A stretch of 24,828 nucleotides of DNA, taken from contig JAFGNO010000017.1 in the NCBI GenBank assembly GCA_016926985.1, positions 1 through 24,828 on the forward strand, written 5' to 3'. The stretch is from Anaerolineae bacterium (GTDB taxonomy: Bacteria; Chloroflexota; Anaerolineae; Aggregatilineales; UBA3940). Positions within the stretch are counted from its first letter, which is position 1; the number at the start of each line of letters is the position of its first letter. Made by a program: the position numbers and the translations under genes. A model generated the notes under the pieces. It was not told the DNA's origin and searched no databases. It saw only the letters and a list, made by a program, of their open reading frames with translations. Positions 14,592 through 22,269 of the stretch are shown in pieces.

Positions 14592-15149
14592 ATGGTCAGG
14601 GTTGAAATTGACAGTATTCGCGTAAGCCTTATGTCTCAGGAGCGCATTGTCATCCTGAAAGAGATCGCCGATGACCGTTATTTGCCTATCTGGATTGGCG
14701 CTTTTGAGGCAGAAGCTATACGTGTTGAATTACAGGACATCACTGTCACCCGCCCTTTGACGCACGATCTTCTGAAATCGGTTATTGTCCAATTGGGCGG
14801 CAAGGTCGATCGTGTGGTGGTTACCGATCTGAGGCAGGAAGTGTTTTTCGCTGAAATCACCATCAACACGCCGGATGGGGAAATCAAAATCGACTCGCGC
14901 CCCAGCGATGCGATTGCACTGGCAGTTCGGTTGAAAGTCCCCATTTTTGTGGAAGAAAAGGTTATGGACCGGGCTGCGATCAGGCCAGAAGAAGAGTCAT
15001 CGACCGAGACAACCTCACCTGGCAGGGGCAAGCCAGGAGCACCGGAGCTGGAACCAGATGATGCCGAGGAAGTCCGCCCGGCTGATCTGAGTCTATTTGA
15101 AGACTTCCTTGATACGCTGGATATGGACGATCTTGAGGATCCCGAATAA
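14592..15149 (+). CDS. Bifunctional nuclease family protein (DUF151)
   Basis: This 185-residue protein has a conserved domain at 1-130 with YLPIWIGAFEAEAI (30-43) and DSRPSDAIALAVRLKVPIFV (101-120), the hallmarks of the DUF151/bifunctional nuclease family. Plant members were reported to cleave DNA and RNA, but the role in bacteria is unsettled. The remaining tail (about 131-185) is acidic, rich in Glu, Asp, Pro and Ser, and looks disordered; it ends in a run of acidic residues around a short hydrophobic helix (LSLFEDFLDTLDM). I chose the ATG at 14592 because GCGGGGG lies 5 nt upstream and because the promoter sits at 14507-14512. It is transcribed in the same direction as the primosome operon, which has its own promoter candidate. 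Confidence 0.88.
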   Translation: MVRVEIDSIRVSLMSQERIVILKEIADDRYLPIWIGAFEAEAIRVELQDITVTRPLTHDLLKSVIVQLGGKVDRVVVTDLRQEVFFAEITINTPDGEIKIDSRPSDAIALAVRLKVPIFVEEKVMDRAAIRPEEESSTETTSPGRGKPGAPELEPDDAEEVRPADLSLFEDFLDTLDMDDLEDPE

Positions 15150-15191
15150 CCAGGGATATTAACCGTCCAGCTATCCAACCAATTCATAGAT

Positions 15192-15200
15192 TGCTACAAT
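15192..15200 (+). promoter_or_regulatory. Candidate promoter of the dnaB primosome operon
   Basis: TGC-TACAAT at 15192-15200 is an extended -10, with no recognisable -35. The start would be near 15207, giving a leader of about 63 nt that includes a small CCGGG/CCCGG hairpin (15222-15238) before dnaB. Confidence 0.5.
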
Positions 15201-15269
15201 ATATCTGTCAATTTCTGCAACCGGGATATCTGCCCGGCTGTATCTTTTCACCTCAATGGTTAAAGAAGC

Positions 15270-16631
15270 ATGTCACAACAATCACCAGAATTTCGAACAG
15301 ACCAGCTCGCGCCGCACAGCATTGAGGCCGAAGAGGCAGTCCTTGGCTCTATTTTGCTTAATCCCGAAGCGCTCTATGACGTGCTTTCATTTCTGGAATC
15401 CACCGACTTCTTCATCGTCCGACACCAGTGGATCTGGAATGCCATCCTCACCCTCAACGAACGGCGAGACCCGATTGACTACCTCACCGTTGTAAATGAG
15501 CTTGAACAACGAGGGCAGAGTATGGAAGCCGGCGGGACAGCCTATATCCTGAGTCTGGTGAATAAAACACCCTCCGCCCTGAATGCAGAGGGGTATGGTC
15601 GGATCGTGGAACGGATGGCCATCCGGCGCCGTCTGCTTGATGCTGCCCAGCAAATTGCGCGGGTTGCCCATTCAGAAGAAACCGATATTGATGAGGTTGT
15701 CGGGAAGGCGGAAACGGCAGTTTTTGACGTTACCGAAAGGCGCCTGACCCGTGATCTGGTCCCAATCAAGAGGGTTACCAGCGACTATTTTGACCATGTA
15801 AGCTTGCTGGCCCGGCAGCAGGAAGATGTGATGGGAGTGCCTACGGGCTTCATCGACCTGGACCGCCTGCTTGGAGGCATGCAGAAATCTGACCTGCTTA
15901 TTGTCGCTGCCCGTCCTGGCATGGGAAAGTCCAGCTGGTTGAATACAGTGGTATTAAACGCAGCCAGAAACCACCAGCGGGTCGCACTGTTCAGCCTGGA
16001 AATGAGCAATGAGCAGCTTGTCCAGCGATTTATCAGCCAGGAGACCAACATTCCTTCTCATAAGCTGCGCGAGGGAAAGCTGGATGAGCGGGACTGGTCC
16101 CAATTTGTGGCAGCAACACAGGCCATAGGCGAACTGCCCATTTACCTGGATGACACCCCGGCGCTCAGCACCCAGGAACTCCGTACCAAGACCAGGCGGC
16201 TCTATCTTGAATATGGGCTGGACCTGATACTGGTGGATTATCTTCAGCTCATGACCACTCCCTATCGCTCGGAGAACCGGGTGCAGGAAATCTCCTTCAT
16301 CTCTCGCGCGCTCAAACAGCTTGCGCGAGAACTGAATGTGCCGGTTGTTGCCGCTGCCCAGTTGTCCCGTGCCGTGGAACAACGCAATGACAAACGCCCG
16401 CTGCTTTCGGATTTGAGGGAATCGGGAAGCATCGAACAGGACTCTGATGTGGTCATGTTTATATACCGGGATTCCTATTACAACGCGGATTCTCCTGAAG
16501 GCAACCGGACAGAAATCCATATTGCCAAACACAGGAACGGGCCAACCGGGATGGTTCACCTGATATTTATACCGGAGCTCACGCAGTTTCAGAATGCGGC
16601 GACGGTCAGTGTGAATCTTGACAGGATATGA
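15270..16631 (+). CDS. dnaB: Replicative DNA helicase DnaB
   Basis: This hexameric helicase unwinds DNA at the replication fork and recruits primase. At 453 residues it has normal length with no intein. The N-terminal domain (about 10-115) starts with PHSIEAEEAVLGSILL. The RecA-like C-terminal domain has Walker A ARPGMGKS (214-221), H1a FSLEMS (241-246), Walker B LILVDYLQL (319-327), and H3/H4 spanning AAQLSRAVEQRNDKRP (362-377) and DLRESGSIEQDSDVV (381-395). KHRNGPTG (420-427) carries the basic residues expected at the subunit interface. It is the first gene of an operon followed at once by a DnaD-domain protein and a DnaC-like loader, so the three form a helicase-loading unit. Confidence 0.97.
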   Translation: MSQQSPEFRTDQLAPHSIEAEEAVLGSILLNPEALYDVLSFLESTDFFIVRHQWIWNAILTLNERRDPIDYLTVVNELEQRGQSMEAGGTAYILSLVNKTPSALNAEGYGRIVERMAIRRRLLDAAQQIARVAHSEETDIDEVVGKAETAVFDVTERRLTRDLVPIKRVTSDYFDHVSLLARQQEDVMGVPTGFIDLDRLLGGMQKSDLLIVAARPGMGKSSWLNTVVLNAARNHQRVALFSLEMSNEQLVQRFISQETNIPSHKLREGKLDERDWSQFVAATQAIGELPIYLDDTPALSTQELRTKTRRLYLEYGLDLILVDYLQLMTTPYRSENRVQEISFISRALKQLARELNVPVVAAAQLSRAVEQRNDKRPLLSDLRESGSIEQDSDVVMFIYRDSYYNADSPEGNRTEIHIAKHRNGPTGMVHLIFIPELTQFQNAATVSVNLDRI

Positions 16632-16641
16632 GGGCACAAGG

Positions 16642-17331
16642 ATGAAGGGTTTCAGCGGATTTCCTCAAAAGGGCCGGTTGATCAAAGTCCCGGGGCAGTT
16701 CTTTACCGACCTCCTGCCTCACATTGACAATCTGGCGGAGCTCAAGGTGACGCTGTACTGCTTCTGGCGCCTCCATCAGAAGGAAGGGAAAGTGGTTTTT
16801 TTACGCAAGGACGAAATCCTTGCTGACAATGCTTTCATGAGTGGGCTGGGGCCGAGCCTGGAGGAACGACTCGATGCGTTGAACGATGGCCTGGAGCGGG
16901 CTGTTGCCAGGGGTACCCTGCTGGCTGTGCAGGTGCAGGGCGACCAGCAGACCATCTTCCTCTATTTTGTGAACACACCCAGAGGGAGGGCTGCGGTCGA
17001 GGGTATCGAAAAGGGAAACTGGATGCCCTCGCTGACCGGCAAAACAACGCTGGAAGTACTGGTTGATCGCCCTAACATTTACCGGCTTTATGAGCAGAAT
17101 ATTGGTCCGCTGACCCCCCACATTGCAGATACCCTGCGGGACTTTGAAGAAACCTACCCAATCGAATGGATCGAGGAGGCTATCAAAGCGGCAGTGGAAA
17201 ACAATGTCCTTCGACTTTCCTATATCCAGGCTATATTGAAGGAATGGGCAGCAAAGGGAAGGCCGACCAGCGCTGAGGAGGACAGTCAGCGCTATATTTC
17301 CGGCAAATACAGCAATGAGATTGAGCATTGA
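16642..17331 (+). CDS. DnaD-domain primosome protein
   Basis: This 229-residue protein has a C-terminal DnaD/DnaB_2 domain (about 146-202): LYEQNIGPLTPHIADTL, then the motif SYIQAILKEW (193-202), which matches the YIxxILxxW signature of Firmicute DnaD/DnaB primosomal proteins. The N-terminal part (about 14-110) resembles the winged-helix region of such proteins (NLAELKVTLYCFWRLHQKEG), but this is only suggestive. In Bacillus, DnaD helps load the replicative helicase at origins and stalled forks; by context a similar role with the flanking dnaB and loader is likely. ATG 16642 is preceded by GAGGG. An in-frame TTG at 16618 would overlap the end of dnaB and is less likely. The stop is directly before the loader start at 17333. 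Confidence 0.87.
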   Translation: MKGFSGFPQKGRLIKVPGQFFTDLLPHIDNLAELKVTLYCFWRLHQKEGKVVFLRKDEILADNAFMSGLGPSLEERLDALNDGLERAVARGTLLAVQVQGDQQTIFLYFVNTPRGRAAVEGIEKGNWMPSLTGKTTLEVLVDRPNIYRLYEQNIGPLTPHIADTLRDFEETYPIEWIEEAIKAAVENNVLRLSYIQAILKEWAAKGRPTSAEEDSQRYISGKYSNEIEH

Positions 17332-17332
17332 G

Positions 17333-18661
17333 ATGACCACCTATTCCTCAAAACACTACGGGGCAGGAAAGCCCGATTGCCCAATCTGTGGTGGACTGGG
17401 ATATATCAGCTATGATGTCCCCGAAGACCATCCCGACTTTGGGCGGATATTTGATTGCGAATGCCGTACCGAACAGGTTACTGCAGAGAGGATTGTCTAC
17501 CTGCAGCGGTTGGGTGGGCTGGAACATCTGAGCACCAAGACATTCAGCACATTTAATCCGGATGGGGTGGGGTTGAATGAGAAACAGCAGGCTAACCTTC
17601 AACGCGCCTTTGAGCGGGCGCTGGCGTATGCGGAGGCTCCTGAGGGCTGGCTGGTGATCATGGGCGGTTACGGCTGTGGTAAAACCCACCTGGCAGCGGC
17701 CATCGCCAATGCCCGCATTGAAGAGGGCCAAAAGGTGCTGTTTGTCACTGTGCCGGACCTGCTCGATCACCTTCGCAGCGCCTTTTCACCTACCGATGAT
17801 GACAGCGAATCGTACAGTGTCCGGTTTGAACTGGTGCGCACCATTTCTCTGCTGGTGTTGGACGATCTGGGCATTGAAAGCCCAACCCCCTGGGCAACTG
17901 AAAAGCTTTACCAGATCGTCAACTATCGCTATACAGCGCGTCTGCCAACGGTAATCACAAGCAATCATGACCTGCAAGAACTGGACCTGAGGCTGCGCTC
18001 ACGAATTTCCGATCTGGAAGTGTGTGAGCATATTGCGATTATTACCCCTGATTACCGGCATGGCGCAGGAAGCACCGGGATCAGCGATCTGGATGAACTG
18101 GAACTGTATACACGGAGGACATTTGATCACTTTGAGGCCCGGCCTGGCCTGCCACAGGATCAGCAGGATAACCTGAGCCGCGCCTATCGATTGGCTGAGG
18201 AGTATGCTGCCAATCCAAAGGGCTGGCTGGTGCTTATGGGGCCTTACGGCTGCGGGAAAACCCATCTTGCCGCAGCTATTGCCAACGCCAACCGCCAGCT
18301 TGGACGGGATGTGTTGTTCATCACTGTGCCCGATTTACTTGATCATCTGAGGGCTACTTATGCGCCTAACAGCCAGACCTCTTACGATAAGCGATTTAAC
18401 CAGATAAAGACGGCTTCGCTGCTGATCCTGGATGACCTGGGAACCGAAGCGGCAACTTCCTGGGCCAGGGAGAAACTCTACCAGCTGATCAATTACCGGT
18501 ATAATGCGCAACTGCCCACGGTGATTACAACATCCCATGAGCTGGAAGACCTTGATCCCCGCCTGGTGGCGAGGATGCGCGACCAACGGCTCAGCCGGTT
18601 GTTTGCCATCCTGGCTCCGGCATATCTGGGCCCTCGCGAACAGTCCGACCGGGGGCGGTAA
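17333..18661 (+). CDS. Helicase-loader-like protein with two tandem DnaC/DnaI-type AAA+ domains
   Basis: Family knowledge says DnaC/DnaI proteins are single AAA+ ATPases that load DnaB onto DNA. This 442-residue protein has a Cys-rich N terminus (CPIC at 16-19, CEC at 42-44, DnaI-like zinc site) and then two complete AAA+ modules. Module 1 (about 68-240) has Walker A GGYGCGKT (111-118), Walker B LLVLDDLG (173-180) and sensor TSNHD. Module 2 (about 260-434) has Walker A GPYGCGKT (303-310), Walker B LLILDDLG (363-370) and TTSHEL. Over 50 residues (105-154 and 297-346) I count 36 identities. Even the pre-ATPase linkers match. Both modules retain nearby arginines (222-224 and 412-416) that could act as fingers. 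It directly follows dnaB and the DnaD-domain gene. The start could also be 17315. An IstB transposition helper is unlikely because there is no transposase. Confidence 0.9.
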   Translation: MTTYSSKHYGAGKPDCPICGGLGYISYDVPEDHPDFGRIFDCECRTEQVTAERIVYLQRLGGLEHLSTKTFSTFNPDGVGLNEKQQANLQRAFERALAYAEAPEGWLVIMGGYGCGKTHLAAAIANARIEEGQKVLFVTVPDLLDHLRSAFSPTDDDSESYSVRFELVRTISLLVLDDLGIESPTPWATEKLYQIVNYRYTARLPTVITSNHDLQELDLRLRSRISDLEVCEHIAIITPDYRHGAGSTGISDLDELELYTRRTFDHFEARPGLPQDQQDNLSRAYRLAEEYAANPKGWLVLMGPYGCGKTHLAAAIANANRQLGRDVLFITVPDLLDHLRATYAPNSQTSYDKRFNQIKTASLLILDDLGTEAATSWAREKLYQLINYRYNAQLPTVITTSHELEDLDPRLVARMRDQRLSRLFAILAPAYLGPREQSDRGR

Positions 18662-18678
18662 CAACCAGGCTGAAAGCG

Positions 18679-18715
18679 CAAGCCCCTGTCTGTGTTCTTC
18701 TCTGACAGGGGCTTG
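18679..18715. terminator. Hairpin between the convergent primosome operon and ABC operon, probably bidirectional
   Basis: A perfect 12-bp stem (CAAGCCCCTGTC at 18679-18690 paired with 18704-18715) with a 13-nt loop lies 18 bp after the loader stop and 35 bp after the opposing permease stop. The flanks are only mildly T-rich on either strand. Confidence 0.65.
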
Positions 18716-18750
18716 TGATCCCTTACGGTCTATTTTGTTAAGGACATAAA

Positions 18751-20055
18751 TCAGTCTTTTTCGTAAGGCTGACCATCGGCAGCAGGTGGAACAGCTTCCC
18801 CAACCACGCCGGCCAGCACAATCATGGTGACCAGGTATGGCGCCATCAGCAGAAACTGGGATGGAATGGGAACGGACAGGATTGCCAGCTTGGTTTGAAG
18901 GGCATCGGCAAACCCGAAGATCATAGCCGCACCCAACCCGCCGAACGGCATCCACTTGCCAAAGATCATCGCCGCCAGCCCAATAAAGCCTTTGCCCGCG
19001 GTCATCAACTCATCAAAACGGCCTACCGACCCAAGGATCAGAAACGCTCCTGCCAGTCCGGCCACCATCCCCCCAAGTGTCACGTTCACATAGCGGATCT
19101 TAAATACATTAACACCCAGGGTGTCAGCTGCTTTGGGATGTTCGCCCACAGCCCGTGTCCGAAGCCCCCACCGGGTGTGAAACAGCAGGATATGGACGCC
19201 AGCCAGCAGTGGCAGCAGGATATAAACCAGCAGGTTATGCTCAAAAAGAGCTGGGCCAATAATCGGAATGCGGGAAAGCACAGGGATGGGGAACCGGGGA
19301 TAGGTTCCCGCGCTGTTCAGGTGAGAAAACTGGGCGAGAATTCGCGAGGCAAGGTAGCTGGTTACGCCGGTAGCCAGGATATTGATAGCAGTACCAGCAA
19401 TAATCTGATCCACTTTAAACCGGACGGCCAGAACAGCCAGCAGCAAGCCTAAAAGCCCGCCGAAAAGGATGGCACAGATCAAGCCAAAGGTCTGGGCCGC
19501 AAATGTCGACTCCCATTCCCACACATTAGCAGCAATGCTGGCGGTCAGTGCGGCCGTAAAGGCCCCGCTTAACATCATGCCCTCAATGGCGATATTGATC
19601 ACAGCAGCCCGTTCACATAAAACACCAGAAAGCGCCGCAAGCGCAATCGGCACAGCCCGCAGGATTGAACTACTGAGCAATCCGGTGACATTCAGGGACG
19701 AGTCTCGGGCCGCCCAGGTGAGAAACGCAATGACAAAAACCGCAGCGACTATCCCAAGAACCACGTTAATCCGGCGGAATCCGCGTGCTAACTGCCAGCT
19801 ACCAATGAACAAAGTCACTAACGCCAGAAAATACAGCAGAAAGCCACTTGGAATGCTTACATCAGGGATAGGGATAGCATTGGACTGCCCGCCGGGGGTA
19901 AAGGCAAAAGTGGTTCTCTGACCGGGCGATGTGGAGAGTGCAAATAACAGGAAAATAAGCAGACCGACTGCCAGATAAATGAACCCATAGGTGCGGGCAC
20001 GTTGAGGTGAAATACCGCCACGCTCTGCAATACGCTCCCAGACTGTTGTGCTCAT
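18751..20055 (-). CDS. ABC transporter permease 2 of the BMP/nucleoside family (YufQ-like)
   Basis: This inner-membrane subunit of a nucleoside-type importer belongs to the BPD_transp_2 (branched-chain-like) permease family. The 434-residue protein has the family core at about 125-425, including LCERAAVINIAIEGMML (146-162) and the coupling region GEHPKAADTLGVNV (304-317). It is preceded by about 115 extra residues containing three hydrophobic segments (about 23-42, 70-89, 97-115) that YufQ-type proteins of about 320 residues lack. I start at 20055, where AAGGAGG lies 6 nt upstream. An upstream in-frame ATG at 20112 overlaps the previous gene. It is the last gene of the operon, 10 bp after the BMP-permease fusion. 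The substrate is inferred from the family as nucleosides or related compounds. Confidence 0.9.
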   Translation of the reverse strand: MSTTVWERIAERGGISPQRARTYGFIYLAVGLLIFLLFALSTSPGQRTTFAFTPGGQSNAIPIPDVSIPSGFLLYFLALVTLFIGSWQLARGFRRINVVLGIVAAVFVIAFLTWAARDSSLNVTGLLSSSILRAVPIALAALSGVLCERAAVINIAIEGMMLSGAFTAALTASIAANVWEWESTFAAQTFGLICAILFGGLLGLLLAVLAVRFKVDQIIAGTAINILATGVTSYLASRILAQFSHLNSAGTYPRFPIPVLSRIPIIGPALFEHNLLVYILLPLLAGVHILLFHTRWGLRTRAVGEHPKAADTLGVNVFKIRYVNVTLGGMVAGLAGAFLILGSVGRFDELMTAGKGFIGLAAMIFGKWMPFGGLGAAMIFGFADALQTKLAILSVPIPSQFLLMAPYLVTMIVLAGVVGEAVPPAADGQPYEKD

Positions 20056-20065
20056 GCCAACCTCC

Positions 20066-22267
20066 TTATGTGCTTCCCCAGCCGCGTGTGAACACAGCTT
20101 CGTCGGCAGCACGGGCTGCGCGAATACGATAGATCAGCCGCACAACTTCGGGCGCAGCGATAAAGATGATAATCAATGCCTGGACGATCTGAATAATGTC
20201 AATGGGGACAGAGGCGGGTGGCGCCTGCATCCGCTGGGCACCTGCCCGGAGGAAACCAAAGAGCAGTGACGCCAACAGGACACCCACCGGGTGGCTTTTG
20301 CCCAGCAGCGCCAGCGCAATGGCATCGAACCCATATCCTGAAGAAAAGGCATTAGGCATGAAGTGAAGCACGCCCAGAATGTCATGGGCGCCGGCAAGGC
20401 CGGCCAATGCACCACTAAACGCCATTGCCAGCACGAAACTGCGAGATACGTTGATCCCGGCAGTCCGGGCCGCGTGGGGATTAGCACCAACTGTCCGTAT
20501 TTCAAATCCCAGCGTGGTCTTGAATAGAAACCAGTAGACTACCCCTACAGCAATCAACGCCAGAATGAATCCTGAATTTAGACGAATTGAGGGGTCATTG
20601 GGGAAAAACTGAGGGAGATAAGCAGACAACTCAATTTCCGGGCTGACCGGGCGGAAGTCGCCGGGACGGGACATCGGGCCGCCAACATTCAGGAGATAGT
20701 CCGCAAGCCGGAAAGCGATATAGTTGAGCATGATGGTGTTGATCACCTCGTGCGCCCCTGTTTTCGCCTTGAGCCAGCCAGCAATTGCCGACCACAAAGC
20801 CCCCCCGACCATGCCACCGATAATTGCAAGCGGAAGATGGATAATCAGGGGGAACCCCTTGATGCTGTAGCCCACAAAGACAGCCAGCAAGCCCCCGACG
20901 AAGTACTGGCCTTCTGCGCCAATATTGAACAACCCACAGCGGAAGCCCAGCGCTACGGCCAGCCCGGCGAAGATGTAGGGTGTGGACAAGCGCAGACTTT
21001 CAGTCAGCGGGCGTATAGCTGCACGAAGCACCACATCATCACGGGTCTGTGCATAGATCCGGAAACCCTCGATTATTTTGCTGGGACGGCCAAACGCCCC
21101 TTCAAAAAGCGACGTATAAGCCTGTGCAATTGAGCTGAATGATGCGCCAAGACCTTTGAAGAAACCCTCGCTAAAGGCAGCCCAGACTTCCGGATCAAAG
21201 GCGGCGATAAAAATAGCACCAATAACCAGTGCACTGAAAATAGCCAGGAATGGCAGCAATACCGCCTGCCAGTTCCAGCTTAAAATCCGGGGAAGAAAGC
21301 CCTGCATTGTCACCTGACCATCAGGGCCAACGCGGGTATCCAGTTCGCGGGTTTGCAGCGCCTTGCGAATTTCAAGGATTTTGCCCTGAATCTCTGATGA
21401 AATTGCGCTATCGGCATCATGGTATGGCGCCAGTTCGACGCCATCATTGGCGAGGTTGAAAGTGAGTGTTCCCCCGGTAAGTTTGCCTTCCAATGCCTGG
21501 CGGATAGCTGTGTAAACAGCATGGTCAATACGCTTGACAGCGCTTGTCAGCAGATGATCGGACCCTGGCGCGCTGCCATTCTCGAAAGTGGTTCCCCATT
21601 CATCCTGGTCAACGCCGACTACCCATGCTCCCTGTGCAGCAGCCGTCCGGAGGGCAGCGCTCCCGCTGGGGCCACCTGCAGCAAAGAGGGTGTCAATACC
21701 CTGGTCAAGGAGCGAATGGGCTGCTGCCTCGCCTTTCTCCTGATCGGTGAAAGACCCGGTATAGGCATGGACCACCCGGGCACGATTGTTTGTGTGTGCC
21801 ACGCCATGCTCGAAGCCGTGATGATATTTGAGCACCGGCGCCACATCTACCCCGCCCACAAAACCAACCACGCCTGAGGCTGTCATCAGCCCGGCCAGCG
21901 CCCCGGCCATAAACCCGGCCTGGTCTTCGGCAAAAACAAGGCCAGTCACGTTTTTGGCGCGGGCATATGGCGTATAGTCCACCAGAATAAAATGCGTATC
22001 CGGGAAACGAGCAGCGAGCCTCTCGACATCCTCTCCTTTCCTGGAGCCAATGGTTACCAGCAGTTTGCAGCCCTCTTTGGCCAGTTGGATCAGGTTCGAT
22101 TCAAATTCCTCCAGCACAGCCGTTTCGATGACACGGGACTCCAGCCCAAATTCATCTGCAGCGCGGAGTAACCCTTCGTAGGCGTACTGGTTATATGTCC
22201 CGTCATCAATCTGCCCGATGTCAGTAACCAGGCCTACCTGCGGTTTCGTGGATATGTCTTCGGTCAC
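20066..22267 (-). CDS. Fusion of a BMP-family binding domain to ABC permease 1 (YufP-like)
   Basis: This 733-residue protein joins two parts that are normally separate. Residues 8-305 form a complete BMP/PnrA-type substrate-binding domain: VTDIGQIDDGTYNQYAYEG (14-32), GFVGGVDV (135-142), GFEHGV (151-156), AAGGPSG (196-202), VVGVDQDE (216-223). Residues 330-733 are a BPD_transp_2 permease with GLFNIGAEGQYFVGG (445-459), AHEVINTIMLNYIAFR (505-520) and GANPHAARTAGINV (594-607). There is no signal peptide or lipobox. The GTG at 22265-22267 is chosen because GGGG lies about 7 nt upstream; a TTG at 22273 is the only other option, and no hydrophobic leader exists upstream in frame. The binding domain is therefore probably cytoplasmic. 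An AGGTGA precedes Met321, so internal initiation could also yield a free permease. Confidence 0.9.
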   Translation of the reverse strand: MTEDISTKPQVGLVTDIGQIDDGTYNQYAYEGLLRAADEFGLESRVIETAVLEEFESNLIQLAKEGCKLLVTIGSRKGEDVERLAARFPDTHFILVDYTPYARAKNVTGLVFAEDQAGFMAGALAGLMTASGVVGFVGGVDVAPVLKYHHGFEHGVAHTNNRARVVHAYTGSFTDQEKGEAAAHSLLDQGIDTLFAAGGPSGSAALRTAAAQGAWVVGVDQDEWGTTFENGSAPGSDHLLTSAVKRIDHAVYTAIRQALEGKLTGGTLTFNLANDGVELAPYHDADSAISSEIQGKILEIRKALQTRELDTRVGPDGQVTMQGFLPRILSWNWQAVLLPFLAIFSALVIGAIFIAAFDPEVWAAFSEGFFKGLGASFSSIAQAYTSLFEGAFGRPSKIIEGFRIYAQTRDDVVLRAAIRPLTESLRLSTPYIFAGLAVALGFRCGLFNIGAEGQYFVGGLLAVFVGYSIKGFPLIIHLPLAIIGGMVGGALWSAIAGWLKAKTGAHEVINTIMLNYIAFRLADYLLNVGGPMSRPGDFRPVSPEIELSAYLPQFFPNDPSIRLNSGFILALIAVGVVYWFLFKTTLGFEIRTVGANPHAARTAGINVSRSFVLAMAFSGALAGLAGAHDILGVLHFMPNAFSSGYGFDAIALALLGKSHPVGVLLASLLFGFLRAGAQRMQAPPASVPIDIIQIVQALIIIFIAAPEVVRLIYRIRAARAADEAVFTRGWGST

Positions 22268-22269
22268 TG

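Noticed and set aside
17333..18661. Interpretation of the loader gene as an IstB transposition helper
   Set aside because: No IstA-type transposase or inverted repeats flank it, it has a DnaI-like Cys-rich N terminus, and it follows dnaB and a DnaD-domain gene.
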